Assembly: GCF_000381265.1 (NCBI RefSeq)
Contig: NZ_KB906262.1
Coordinates: forward strand, 62,001-126,000
From: Curvibacter lanceolatus ATCC 14669
Lineage (GTDB): Bacteria; Pseudomonadota; Gammaproteobacteria; Burkholderiales; Burkholderiaceae_C
Direction: 5' to 3'
DNA: 64,000 nucleotides
Part shown: positions 18,471 through 28,300 of the stretch, in pieces
Numbering within the stretch: position 1 is the stretch's first letter
Layout of the letters: each line of letters begins with the position of its first letter
The notes under the pieces: generated by a model
The model's database searches: none
What the model saw: the letters and a program-made list of their open reading frames with translations, nothing else
What the model was told of the DNA's origin: nothing
Position numbers and translations under genes: made by a program

Positions 18471-20057
18471 TCAGCGTTCGGCGATGTAGTGCGACATGTG
18501 CACGCTCTCACCCGGCGCCAGGTGCTGGCGCACTTCGGCCTCCAGGGCCTGATCGGCCAGCGTGGAGCGGGCGCGCTGGTGCAGGTAGTCGGCCCAGGAG
18601 GTGACGATGAAGCGCTCGACGTAGCGCGAAGGCTCACCCAGGTCCTTGTAGACACGCCAGAAGGTGGCGCCGTCGCGTTTGCGATGCGCCTTGAGCTGGG
18701 CTGCGGCATCCAGAAAGGCCCGGTCCTGACCGGGCAGGATGCGGTAGCCCAGTTCCACCGCCACCGGCCCGGCGCTGGCCTCGGGCTCGTCGGCCACGAA
18801 CAGATCCTCCCAGGGCGTGGCCTGGGTCACGTCATGGCGGTCGCCCATGCGCAGCGGCATGGGCCGGGCCAGCAGCAGGCTGGCCGCCATGGCCACCGCC
18901 GCGGCCGTGAGGGCGGCATTGAGCCCGGCCATTTCCGCCACCGCACCCCAGAAGGCCGAACCAATGGCAAACGCCCCCAGCGAGGCCACGATGTGCAGGG
19001 CCACGGCGCGCGAGCGCACCCAGGGTGGTGCGCTGGCCTGGGTGGCGCTGTTGAAGGTGGACAGGGCCGCCATCCAGGCCGCCCCGCCGAACGCCATGGC
19101 GAGGTACACCACGGCCGATTGGCGCACCCAGGCCGCCAGCAGCATGGCGGCGGCAAACACCGCGCTGCTCCAGGCAATCAGCGGATCCAGGCCGAAACGG
19201 GCCCGCACCCGCCCGATCACCAGGCCGATCAGCACCGCCCCGGTGCCCATGCAGCCCATCAGCAGGCCAAAGCCCTGGGCCCCGGTGCCCAGCTGGCGCT
19301 GCGCGATCACGGGCAGCAGCGCCCACAGGGCCGAGCCGGCGGCGCTGTAGGCCATCACCCGCACCAGTTGGGCCAGCACCATGCGCGAGTGCCAGGCAAA
19401 GCGCAGCCCGCTCAGGGTGCCGCCCCACAGCCGCTCGGGAGGCAGGCGTGAGGGCGGGTGCGGACGCGGCGGCCAGCGCCGGATCGACTCCCACATCACG
19501 GCGGTGCAGGCCACCGTGAATACGAACACCCAGCCGGCACCCAGCTGCGTGAACACCAGCCCGGCCAGCGTGGGGCCGATGGCGCGGGCCGCGTTGTAGG
19601 CGATGCTGATGGCGGTGATGGCCTGCGGCCACTCCTCGCGCGGCACGGGGTCGATCACGGACGAGTTCCAGGCCGGCGTCAGCACCGCCAGGCAGCAGCC
19701 GCAGACCAGGATCAGCAACAGCACCGAGTGGGGGCCGCCCCAGCCCCCCAGCACCAGCACGGCCAGCAAGGCCGAGGCCGCGGCCAAGGCCAGCAGCGAG
19801 CCCGAGATCAGGCGCTGGCGGTCGGTGGTGTCGGCCAGCACACCGGCCGGCAGGGCCAGCAAGAACATGGGCAGGAACACCGCCGTCTGCACCAGCGCGG
19901 CCAGAAAGGATGAGCCCGTCAGCTCGATCATCAGCCAGGCGGCCGCCATCGACTGCATGCCGCTGCCGATGAAGAAGATGCCGCCGCACAGGCACAGGCC
20001 TCTGAACGCGGGTTGGCGCAGGGGCGCCCAGATCGAGGTGGAGGCAGCAGCAGTCAT
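18471..20057 (-). CDS. MFS transporter with C-terminal monooxygenase-like domain
   Basis: A 528-residue protein. Residues about 15-410 form a 12-helix major facilitator of the EntS/TMS (PF05977-type) group, starting IWAPLRQPAFRGLCLCGG. The last 100 or so residues (from VAVELGYRILPGQD to HMSHYIAER) are soluble and look like an antibiotic-biosynthesis-monooxygenase/ferredoxin-like domain, a known extension in this family. A likely exporter of unknown substrate. The start at 20057 is where homology begins. It is divergent from the binding-protein gene at 20261 and lies among genes related to acid catabolism. Confidence 0.82.
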   Translation of the reverse strand: MTAAASTSIWAPLRQPAFRGLCLCGGIFFIGSGMQSMAAAWLMIELTGSSFLAALVQTAVFLPMFLLALPAGVLADTTDRQRLISGSLLALAAASALLAVLVLGGWGGPHSVLLLILVCGCCLAVLTPAWNSSVIDPVPREEWPQAITAISIAYNAARAIGPTLAGLVFTQLGAGWVFVFTVACTAVMWESIRRWPPRPHPPSRLPPERLWGGTLSGLRFAWHSRMVLAQLVRVMAYSAAGSALWALLPVIAQRQLGTGAQGFGLLMGCMGTGAVLIGLVIGRVRARFGLDPLIAWSSAVFAAAMLLAAWVRQSAVVYLAMAFGGAAWMAALSTFNSATQASAPPWVRSRAVALHIVASLGAFAIGSAFWGAVAEMAGLNAALTAAAVAMAASLLLARPMPLRMGDRHDVTQATPWEDLFVADEPEASAGPVAVELGYRILPGQDRAFLDAAAQLKAHRKRDGATFWRVYKDLGEPSRYVERFIVTSWADYLHQRARSTLADQALEAEVRQHLAPGESVHMSHYIAER

Positions 20058-20160
20058 CCGGACGATTATTCCCCAGCACGGCTTTTTCTGTGCGGCGCAT
20101 TCAGGGGGCGCGAGGCCCATTCTTCGTGCCGGCCGCAGGGCCCCGGGGCCCCGGGCAATA

Positions 20161-20176
20161 TCGTCAGTTCCGACGA
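20161..20176. promoter_or_regulatory. Palindromic operator candidate, TCGTC-N6-GACGA, copy 3
   Basis: TCGTC-AGTTCC-GACGA, flanked by A and T to give an 18-bp palindrome, ends 85 bp before the binding-protein start. It shares the CAATATCGTC and GTTCCGACGA context with the copy at 2723, 17 kb away. Confidence 0.65.
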
Positions 20177-20260
20177 TGTGAGTGGCCAGGGGGGCTTCTA
20201 CGATGCCCGCAGGCTGTCCGCCCTGGCCCCGGCCTGCCCACAACACTCGGAGACACACTC

Positions 20261-21490
20261 ATGTTCACTCGCTTCCAAGCCGGCCTGTGCCGGCACTTCA
20301 AGCTGGCCGCCGCAGGCCTGCTGCTGGCCTGTGCCCTGCCTCTGGTGGCGCAGGCCCAGAAGAAATACGACCCCGGCGCCAGCGACACCGAGATCAAGAT
20401 TGGCAGCCTCTCTCCCTACTCAGGCCCGGCCTCGGCCTATGGCACTGCGGGCAAGGCGATGGCGGCCTATTTCGACCGCCTCAATGCGGCCGGCGGCATC
20501 AACGGGCGCAAGATCAATTTCCTGGCCCAGGACGATGCCTACAACCCGGCCAAGTCGGTGGAGCAGACGCGCAAGCTGGTCGAGCAGGACGAGGTGCTGC
20601 TGATGTTCGCCTCGCTGGGCACGGCGCAGAACATGGCGGTGCAGCGCTACCTGACGGCCAAGAAGATCCCGCAGTTGTTCGTGAACACCGGCGCCACGCG
20701 CTTTGGCGACCCCAAGAACTTCCCCTGGACCATGGGCTGGCAGCCCACCTACCAGGCCGAGGCCCGGGCCTACGCCCAGCACATCCTGGCCACCAAGCCC
20801 AATGCGCGCATCGCTGTGTTGATGCAGAACGACGACTTCGGCAAGGACTTCATGAAGGGCTTCACCGACGCCCTGGGCGACAAGGCCAAGACCCAGATCG
20901 TGCAGCACCTGACCTACGAGGTGACCGATCCCACCATCGACAGCCAGATGGTCACCTTCAAGTCGTCCGGGGCCGATGTGTTCTTCAACATCAGCACGCC
21001 CAAGTTCGCAGCCCAGGCCATCCGCAAGGCGGCCGAACTGGGCTGGAAGCCCACGCATTACCTGGTCAGCGTGTCGCAGTCCCTGAGCTCGGTGCTCAAG
21101 CCTGCAGGCCTGGACAACGCCACCGGCGTGATCTCCTCCACCTACCTGCTGGCCCCGTCCGACCCGGCGGCCAAGGGCGTGAAGGACATGGCCGAGTACG
21201 TGGCGGTGATGAAGCAGTACTACCCGGCGGGCGATCCGGAGGACACCCTCAATGTGCTGGGCTACTCGGTGGCCGCCACGCTGGCCCAGGTGCTGCGCCA
21301 GGCCGGCGACAACCTGACGCGCGAGAACATCATGAAGCAGGCCGCCAGCCTCAACTTCACGCCGCCGGGCCTGTACCCGGGCATCGAGGTCAAGACCGCG
21401 CCGGACGATTTCTACCCGATCGAGAAGAAGGTGCTGCAGCGCTTCAATGGCAAGGACTACGAAGCCTTTGGCGGCCTGTACGGCGGTTGA
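20261..21490 (+). CDS. Periplasmic substrate-binding protein, Liv (HAAT) family
   Basis: A 409-residue precursor. A signal peptide of about 33 residues ends LVAQAQ. The mature part follows the Peripla_BP_6 pattern (IKIGSLSPYSGPASAYGT, AAGGINGRKINFLAQDD, then YNPAKSVEQTRKLVEQDEV). It is the likely receptor for LivGFHM at 4003-7410, which lacks a local binding protein; the shared palindrome supports this. A GGAG site precedes the ATG. The acyl-CoA synthetase gene starts 25 bp downstream, suggesting that the imported ligand is an acid that is activated to its CoA ester. Confidence 0.88.
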   Translation: MFTRFQAGLCRHFKLAAAGLLLACALPLVAQAQKKYDPGASDTEIKIGSLSPYSGPASAYGTAGKAMAAYFDRLNAAGGINGRKINFLAQDDAYNPAKSVEQTRKLVEQDEVLLMFASLGTAQNMAVQRYLTAKKIPQLFVNTGATRFGDPKNFPWTMGWQPTYQAEARAYAQHILATKPNARIAVLMQNDDFGKDFMKGFTDALGDKAKTQIVQHLTYEVTDPTIDSQMVTFKSSGADVFFNISTPKFAAQAIRKAAELGWKPTHYLVSVSQSLSSVLKPAGLDNATGVISSTYLLAPSDPAAKGVKDMAEYVAVMKQYYPAGDPEDTLNVLGYSVAATLAQVLRQAGDNLTRENIMKQAASLNFTPPGLYPGIEVKTAPDDFYPIEKKVLQRFNGKDYEAFGGLYGG

Positions 21491-21515
21491 ACCGGAACTC
21501 AAGGAGGACTTCACC

Positions 21516-23153
21516 ATGCAAGGATTGATGCAGGACCGGCCGCTGCTGATCTCGTCGCTGATCGAGCACGCTGCCACCTTCCACCCCGACACCGAGATCG
21601 TCTCGCGCCTGCCCGAGGGGCCCACCCACCGCACCACCTGGCGCGGCCTGCGCGACCGGGCCCGGCAGGTGGCCCAGGCCATGGGGGCGCTGGGCATCCG
21701 CCCGGGTGACCGGGTGGGCACGCTGGCCTGGAACTCGTACCGGCACCTGGCGCTGTACTACGGGGTGTCGGGCATGGGGGCGGTGCTGCACACCGTGAAC
21801 CCGCGCCTGTTCCCCGAGCAGATCGACTACATCATCAACCACGCCGAAGACCAGGTGCTGTTCTTTGACATCGGCTTTGCGCCCCTGGTGGCGCAGCTGG
21901 CGCCCCGGCTCAAGTCGGTGCGCGCCTTCGTGGCCATGACCGACCGGGCCCACATGCCCGCCATCGAGGTGCCGAACCTGCTGTGCTTCGAGGAACTGCT
22001 GGACGCCCAGAGCGGCGACTATGTGTGGCCCGAGTTCGACGAGAAGTCGGCCTCTTCGCTGTGCTACACCTCGGGCACCACGGGCAACCCCAAGGGGGTG
22101 CTGTATTCGCACCGATCCACCGTGCTGCACACGCTGATGGAGCTGGCGCCCGACACCTTCGGCATCAGCTCGTCCGAGACCGTGTTGCTCATCGTGCCCA
22201 TGTTCCACGCCAATGCCTGGGGCACGCCCTATGCGGCGGCCATGGTGGGGGCCAAGCTGGTGCTGCCCGGGCCGCACCTGGACGGGCAGAGCGTCTACAA
22301 CCTGATGCGTGACGAGCGCTGCACCTTCTCGCAAGGGGTGCCCACGGTGTGGCTGATGCTGTTCCAGTACCTGGATGCCCACCCGCAGATCGACCCGCGC
22401 GAGATCGGGGTCAAGCGCATCGGCATCGGCGGGGCGGCGGTGTCGCGCGCGGTGCTCGAACGCTTCGAGCGCGACTTCGGCGCCGAGGTGGTGCAGGGCT
22501 GGGGCATGACCGAGACCAGCCCCATCGGCGTGATCAGCAAGCTGCTGCCCAAGCACGCTGAGCTGGACGGCGATGCGCTGCTCAAGGTCAAGCTCAAGCA
22601 GGGCCGGGGCGTCTGGGGGGTGGATCTGAAGATCGTCGATGCTGCCGGCCAGACCCTGCCCTGGGATGGCGTGGCCTACGGGCACCTGCATGTGCGTGGC
22701 CCCTGGATCTGCAGCGGCTACTTCCGCGGCGAAGGGGGCGAGGTGCTCGATGCCGAGGGCTATTTTCCGACCGGCGATGTGGCCACCATCGACCCCGATG
22801 GCTACCTGCAACTGGTGGACCGCGCCAAGGACGTGATCAAGTCGGGCGGCGAGTGGATCTCGTCCATCGACGTGGAGAACGCGGCCTGCTCGCACCCCGG
22901 CCTGCTGGAGGCTGCGGTGATCGGCCTGCCGCACCCCAAGTGGCAGGAGCGTCCGTTGCTGGTGGCCGTCAAGCGCCCGGGCGCCGAGGTCGATGCCGCC
23001 TCGGTGCTGGCGCACCTGGGCGAGCGCATCGCCAAGTGGTGGCTGCCCGACGACGTGGTGTTTGTCGACAGCCTGCCGCACACCGCCACGGGCAAGCTGC
23101 TGAAGACGAAATTGCGCGAGCAGTTCAAGGACCACCGCCTGCCCACGGCCTGA
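21516..23153 (+). CDS. AMP-dependent acyl-CoA synthetase (long-chain fatty acid-CoA ligase-like)
   Basis: A 545-residue ANL-superfamily ligase. It has the P-loop [12 protein letters not shown] (about residue 188), the A5 motif GWGMTETSP, the hinge region [11 protein letters not shown]...[13 protein letters not shown] and the catalytic Lys in [11 protein letters not shown]. It activates a carboxylic acid with ATP and CoA. A perfect AAGGAGG site precedes the ATG at 21516. With the Liv transporter, hydratase, dehydrogenase and thiolase it completes an uptake, activation and beta-oxidation route; chain type is not determinable. Confidence 0.9.
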   Translation: MQGLMQDRPLLISSLIEHAATFHPDTEIVSRLPEGPTHRTTWRGLRDRARQVAQAMGALGIRPGDRVGTLAWNSYRHLALYYGVSGMGAVLHTVNPRLFPEQIDYIINHAEDQVLFFDIGFAPLVAQLAPRLKSVRAFVAMTDRAHMPAIEVPNLLCFEELLDAQSGDYVWPEFDEKSASSLCYTSGTTGNPKGVLYSHRSTVLHTLMELAPDTFGISSSETVLLIVPMFHANAWGTPYAAAMVGAKLVLPGPHLDGQSVYNLMRDERCTFSQGVPTVWLMLFQYLDAHPQIDPREIGVKRIGIGGAAVSRAVLERFERDFGAEVVQGWGMTETSPIGVISKLLPKHAELDGDALLKVKLKQGRGVWGVDLKIVDAAGQTLPWDGVAYGHLHVRGPWICSGYFRGEGGEVLDAEGYFPTGDVATIDPDGYLQLVDRAKDVIKSGGEWISSIDVENAACSHPGLLEAAVIGLPHPKWQERPLLVAVKRPGAEVDAASVLAHLGERIAKWWLPDDVVFVDSLPHTATGKLLKTKLREQFKDHRLPTA

Positions 23154-23181
23154 GCGGCAGGGCTGGGTCGGCGGTGCGGGC

Positions 23182-23865
23182 TCAGAAGCCGATGAACTCG
23201 ACCACCTCGGACAGGGGTGCCCGCGCGGTCTGCAGGCGGTTCACCGGGTGCTCGGGGTTGGCGTAGCCGATGGCCATGCCCGCGAACAGCATGCGCTCAG
23301 GGGGCAGCTTCAGGGTCTGGCCCACGGTCTGCGGGTAGCGCGCCCAGCACTCCTGGGCACAGCTGTCCAGGCCTTCGGCGCGCAACAGCAGCATCAGCGT
23401 CTGCAGCAGCATGCCCAGGTCAGACCATTGCGGTGGGCCCATGCGGCGGTCCACGCTGCAGAACAAGGCCAGCGGGGCCCCGAAGAAGGCGTAGTTGCGG
23501 GCAAACCAGCGCAGCCGCCCGGCCTTGTCTTCGCGCGGGATGCCCAGCTCGGCGTACATGGCTTCGCCCACCTGGAAGCGGCGCTCGCGGTAGGGTGAGA
23601 CCAGCTCGGGCGGGTAAACCGTGTATTCGCCGGGCTCGGGCGCCGCGCTGCCGGCCGCCTCGTCTTGCAGGCGCTGCTGCATCCTGGCCTTGAAGTCGGC
23701 CAGCGGTGCGCCGGTGAGCACATGCAGGTGCCAGGGCTGCAGGTTGCCCCCGGAGGGCGCACGCAGCGCCTGCTCCAGCACGCGGCGGATCACCGCTTCG
23801 GGGACCGGGGTGTCCAGAAAGTCGCGCACCGAGCGGCGCGAGGCGATGGCGTCATGCAGGTTCAT
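23182..23865 (-). CDS. Nitroreductase family protein
   Basis: A 227-residue FMN-dependent oxidoreductase of the nitroreductase fold, starting [16 protein letters not shown] and followed by the FMN-contacting [14 protein letters not shown]. Members reduce nitro groups, quinones or enoyl-type bonds with NAD(P)H. The start at 23865 matches the family N-terminus; there is no strong ribosome site. It converges on the acyl-CoA synthetase gene. Its promoter carries the fourth copy of the shared palindrome, so it may be an accessory reductase of the same pathway. Confidence 0.85.
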   Translation of the reverse strand: MNLHDAIASRRSVRDFLDTPVPEAVIRRVLEQALRAPSGGNLQPWHLHVLTGAPLADFKARMQQRLQDEAAGSAAPEPGEYTVYPPELVSPYRERRFQVGEAMYAELGIPREDKAGRLRWFARNYAFFGAPLALFCSVDRRMGPPQWSDLGMLLQTLMLLLRAEGLDSCAQECWARYPQTVGQTLKLPPERMLFAGMAIGYANPEHPVNRLQTARAPLSEVVEFIGF

Positions 23866-23978
23866 GGCAGCGGTGGGGCAGGTTGGGTGGGGCAGTGGGT
23901 GAGAGGGCGTTGGGTCGGATGACTTGTCCATCATCCGGCATGGGCTTGTAGCTTGGCTGTCTTGTGAATGACTTTCAA

Positions 23979-23994
23979 TCGTCTGAAATGACGA
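23979..23994. promoter_or_regulatory. Palindromic operator candidate, TCGTC-N6-GACGA, copy 4
   Basis: ATCGTC-TGAAAT-GACGAT (outer A and T extend the palindrome to 18 bp) lies 114 bp upstream of the nitroreductase start and 92 bp upstream of the divergent CYTH gene. The core arms are identical to the other three copies; the central six bases differ. Confidence 0.55.
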
Positions 23995-24085
23995 TGTGGG
24001 GCTCACGAGCCTGGCGCTGGGGTGGCGGTGCGACACAATCGGGCCTCATTCAAAAAGCAGCGGCAGCCTTCAGGAGGAAATCACC

Positions 24086-24544
24086 ATGGCCTTGGAAATC
24101 GAACGCAAATTCAAACTCAGGACCCCGGCAATCCTGGAGGGCCTGAGCGGCTCCCATTTTCTGCAGGCTTACCTGGCCAAGGGCGCGGTGCTGGTGCGGG
24201 TGCGGGTGTCGCAGGACCGGGCCTGGCTCACGCTCAAGAGTGCGCCCCTGAGTGCAGCCACCCGCCATGAGTGGGAGTACGAGATCCCGGTGGCCGATGC
24301 CCAGCAGATGGCGCGCCAGCCGGGCGCCTATGCCCTGGAGAAGACGCGCTTTTTCATCGAGCACCAGGGCCACACCTTCGAGGTGGACCGCTACCACGGC
24401 GGGCTGGAGGGCCTGTACACGGTGGAGGTTGAGTTGCCCAGCGAGCAGACCGCGGTGGATCTGCCTGACTGGGTGGGCGAGGAGTTGACGGGGCGCAAGG
24501 GCTGGGACAACGAGTCGTTGGCCAGGGTGGGGTGGCCTGAATAA
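24086..24544 (+). CDS. CYTH-domain protein (triphosphate tunnel metalloenzyme)
   Basis: A compact 152-residue single-domain CYTH protein beginning MALEIERKF (the ExExK metal-binding motif). It has alternating basic strands (LVRVRVSQDRAWLTLK), EYEIPVADAQQM and a final VEVELPSE acidic strand. Relatives act as inorganic triphosphatases, and some are class IV adenylate cyclases; small bacterial forms are mostly triphosphatases. CAGGAGGA precedes the ATG. Not obviously tied to neighbouring pathways. Confidence 0.85.
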   Translation: MALEIERKFKLRTPAILEGLSGSHFLQAYLAKGAVLVRVRVSQDRAWLTLKSAPLSAATRHEWEYEIPVADAQQMARQPGAYALEKTRFFIEHQGHTFEVDRYHGGLEGLYTVEVELPSEQTAVDLPDWVGEELTGRKGWDNESLARVGWPE

Positions 24545-24720
24545 ATGGCCCCCACGGTCGTGCACTGCGTGTCACTCCCACGTGCGGCCGCGAGACGCGG
24601 ACGCTCTTCGCCCTGTCCAGCCCTGCGCAGGCAGGCCTGGAGCCGCAGGGCTCAGCCCCCCGAGGGGGCCGCAGCCCGCCTTCGGGCGGCCGGGCGGCGG
24701 GCTGACCTCTTCGTTTGAGG
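24545..24720. repeat. GC-rich palindromic intergenic element
   Basis: The stretch after the CYTH gene holds nested inverted repeats: CCCCC-CGA-GGGGG around 24657-24668, and CAGCCCGCC (24672-24680) paired with GGCGGGCTG (24696-24704). The composition and the opening phrase resemble the dispersed intergenic repeats common in Comamonadaceae genomes, a resemblance from memory. No gene is seen here; the remaining 24721-24843 is featureless. Confidence 0.5.
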
Positions 24721-24843
24721 TCTGCCGAATTCAAGACAAGACTCGCGGCGACGACTGACGCACAGTTCCCATTACAAACTGTCCGCCTTGGGGCGGCCCG
24801 GCGCCGGCCTGACTCCTTCGTTGCAGGCCTGCTAGATGAAAAG

Positions 24844-24873
24844 ACGGGCCCTTGCCCCGTTCTGAGGGGTTTT
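24844..24873. terminator. Bidirectional intrinsic terminator between CYTH and VOC genes
   Basis: On the plus strand, CCCC-GTTCTGA-GGGG is followed by TTTTT. On the minus strand, ACGGGGC-AAGG-GCCCGT is followed by CTTTTC. Two overlapping hairpins therefore serve the convergent CYTH (plus) and VOC (minus) genes. Confidence 0.6.
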
Positions 24874-25275
24874 TCACGGTTGATGTTCGGGGGTGTGGCA
24901 GGCGACGGCGAGTTTGTTGCCGTCGGGGTCTTTGAAGTAGGCGCCGTAGTAGTGGGCGTGGTAGTGCGGGCGGGGGCCGGGGGGGCCGTCGCAGGTGCCG
25001 CCGTGGGCCAGGGCGGCGGCGTGGGCGGCGTGGACTGCGGCTCGGGTGGGGGCCAGGAAGGCGGTCATCTGGCCGTTGCCGGGGCTGGGGGCCTGGCCGT
25101 CGTGGGGGCGGGCGATCACGAACAGGGGGCGCTGGCCGCCGGCGCTGTGCCAGCCGGCCCAGGGGCGTTCCGGTTCACAAAAGCGTTCTTCGATGCCCAG
25201 GCTGGCCAGCACGGGGCGGTAGAAGCGCAGGGCGCGGTTGAAGTCAGCGATGCCGACAAAGATGTGGGACAGCAT
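24874..25275 (-). CDS. VOC-family (glyoxalase/bleomycin-resistance-like) protein
   Basis: A 133-residue single VOC domain starting MLSHIFVGIADFNRALRFY, with the second half HYYGAYFKDPDGNKLAVACH typical of the lactoylglutathione lyase-like group. The N-terminal metal His (LSHIFVG) is present, with others in the C-terminal half. Substrate unknown; many such proteins handle aldehydes or toxins. AAGGAA precedes the ATG at 25275. It may be co-transcribed with the PAS-GGDEF-EAL gene 29 bp upstream. Confidence 0.82.
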   Translation of the reverse strand: MLSHIFVGIADFNRALRFYRPVLASLGIEERFCEPERPWAGWHSAGGQRPLFVIARPHDGQAPSPGNGQMTAFLAPTRAAVHAAHAAALAHGGTCDGPPGPRPHYHAHYYGAYFKDPDGNKLAVACHTPEHQP

Positions 25276-25304
25276 GGGGGTTCCTTCAGGCCTTCGAGGC
25301 CAGC

Positions 25305-28300
25305 TCAGAGGTGTTGCCAGGCCTGGGCCTGCAACCAACCGGCGCACCAGCCGGGCAGGTCCTGGGCGGGCATGGGGCGGGCGATGCCATAGCCTTGTGC
25401 GCAGTGGCAGCCCATCTGGCGCAGCCGGGCACCATGCTCCAGGGTTTCCACGCCTTCGGCAATCACCTGACGATGGAACACGCCGGCCAACTGGATGACG
25501 CTTTGCACAATGCGCAGGTCGTCCGCGTCGGTGAGCATGTCGCGCACAAAGCTTTGATCGATCTTCAGCGTGTCCACGGGCAACTGGCGCAGGTAGGTGA
25601 GCGAGGAGTAGCCGGTGCCGAAATCATCGAGTGAAAAGCACACACCCAGGGCCCGGCAGTTGCGCAGGATCTCGACAGCCTGACCCATGTCGGCGATGGC
25701 GGCGCTCTCCAGCACCTCCAGCTCCAGGTGGGCTGGGGGCACCTCGGGGTGGCGGGCCAGGGCCTGGGCCAGGCGGGCGCAGAACTCGGGTTGCAACAGG
25801 TGGTTGGCGCTGATGTTGACGCTCACCTTCATGGGCAGGCCTTGAGCGATCCAGTGGCTGAGTTGATCCAGGGCGCTGGCAATGACCCACTCGCCCAGCG
25901 ATGGTTCCAGCGCGCTGCCGTGCAGCTGCGGCAGAAAGTCGGCCGGCGGCAGCAGGCCACGTTCGGGGTGTTGCCAGCGGATCAGGGCTTCGGCGCCGAT
26001 GACCTCGCCGCTGTCGAGGTCCACCTTGGGCTGGTAGTACAGCACGAACTCGCCCTGTGCCAGGGCCCGCTCCAGGGTCTCCAGGCCTTGCCGGTGGGCC
26101 TGGGCCAGGCGGTCGCTTTCGGGGTCGAACAACTGGTAGCGGTTCTTGCCGGCCTGCTTGGCCAGGTACATGGCCTGGTCGGCATGGCGCAGCAAGGTGT
26201 CGGGGTCGGCATTGTCGGCCGGGTACAGGCTCACGCCGATGCTGGCGCTCACGCCCAGGTTCAGGTCGGGCGCCAGTGCGAAGGGCTGGCGCACGGCCTG
26301 CAACAGGCGGTCGAGTATCAGTGTGCACTCTTCGGTGGAGCCGACTTCGGACAACACCAGCACGAACTCGTCGCCCCCGGTGCGGGCCAGCGTGTCTTCG
26401 GCGCGCAGCACTTGCTGCAGGCGGGTGCTCAGCCTCAGCAGCAGCTGGTCGCCCACGCTGTGGCCATGGCGGTCGTTGATGCTCTTGAAGCCATCCAGAT
26501 CCAGCACGCACACCGCGCAGGGGTGCCCGCTGCGCTGCGAGCGCAGGATCGACTGGCTCATGCGGTCTGACAGCAGGTGGCGGTTGGGCAAGCCAGTGAG
26601 CAGGTCGTGGTGCGCCACGCGGTCGAGTTCGGCTTCGTGGGCCTTGAGCTGGCTGATGTCGGCAAACACGCCGATGTAGTGCAGCACCTGGCCCTGAGGG
26701 GATCGCACCACCGAGATCGTTTCCTGGGCTACGTACAGCTCACCGCTTTTGCGTCGGTTGCAGATCTCACCGCGCCAGAAATCGTGCTGCTGCAGGGCGC
26801 GCCACAGCTCCTGGTAGAAGGGCTCGCCATGCTGGCCGGAGGCCAGCAGCCGGGGTGAGCGCCCGCTGACCTCGGCTTCGGAGAAGCCCGTGATGCGCGT
26901 GAAGGCGGGGTTGACCTTGGTGATCAGCCCCTCCGGGTTGACCATCATGATGGCTTCGTGGCTGCTCTCGAACACCACGCTGGCCTCGCGCAGCGCCAGT
27001 TCCGACTGCTTGCGTTCGGTGATGTCGGTGTGGGTGCCCGCCATGATCAGGGGCTGCCCGTCCTCACGGCGCGTGACGATGCTGCCGCGCGACAGGATCC
27101 AGCACCAGCCGCCTGGCTTGGTGCGGCAGCGGATCTCGACCACATGGGCATCGCTTTCGCCCTTGAGGTGGCGCTCGATCGAGGCCAGTGCGGCTGGCAG
27201 GTCTTCCGGGTGCACGAGTTCGGGCCAACGGCTGGTGGCCACGTCCATCTCGCCGGGCTCGAAACCCAACATGGTCTCCCAGCGTTCACTCACCAGGAAG
27301 GTGTTGCTGGGCAGGTGCCAGTCCCAATAACCCTGGTCTGAGCCCTGCAGCACCCGGGCCAGTTGCTGTTCGCGGTCGCGCAGCGCCGCCTCGCTCGCCA
27401 GCAGGCGTTCCTGATCGGCCTTGAGGTGGGTGATGTCGCGCGCGATGCCGAACAAACCGTTGACCGTGCCGACATCGTCGACCACGGGGCCTTTCGTGAC
27501 CATGAACACCCGCTGCTGCCCCTCCAGCGTGGTGAGGCTCTCCTCGTGGGTCTGCACCTCGGCGCTCTGCATCACCTGCCGATCGAGTTCGCGCAAGTGC
27601 TCTGCGGAGGCGGCGTCGAACAGTTGCGCATCGGTGACGCCCAGCATGCTCTCCGGGGCCTGGTTGACGAAGGCCCCGGCGGCACCGTTGGCCAGCAGGT
27701 AGCGTCCCTGGGGGTCTTTCACGAACACGGCGTCCGAGGTGCCGGTGACCACGGCATGGAGCAGCCGGCTGCTGCGCTGCAAGCGCGCACTGGCACGCCT
27801 CAGGCGATCGCTGAGCAGGCTCAGCACCAGCCCATTGAGCAGCAGCAGGCCCCAGCGGAACTGGTTTTGCGGCGAAGCGGCCAGGCTGTGCAGTGCAGGC
27901 TGTGACGTGAGATCGACGCCGATCAGCGCCGTGAACGTGGCCAGCAAACCCGGGCCCAGGCCCCCCACCAGCGCGCTCAGGGCGATGGGCAGCACGAACA
28001 GGATGAATTGCGGGTGTCCCGCATCCATGGGGGTCATGGCCTGATGGACCAGCAGCATGCAGCCGGTGATCAGCAAAGCGAATCCGTAGCGCAGCCAACG
28101 CTGGCCGGTGCTGACCCGAGGCGCCGGCTCGGGCAGCCCTGAATCGCTGGCCACGACCCGGCCTCCCGGCACTGAGCGCAAGGCCATGAACAGGGCTGCC
28201 GCGGACGCCAGCACAAAAAAGATGCCCTTGGCCGCCGACAGGGCCGCCAGGTCCAGCGGGTTGGCCAGAGCCAGCAGCACGCGGTCCGACAGCACGATCC

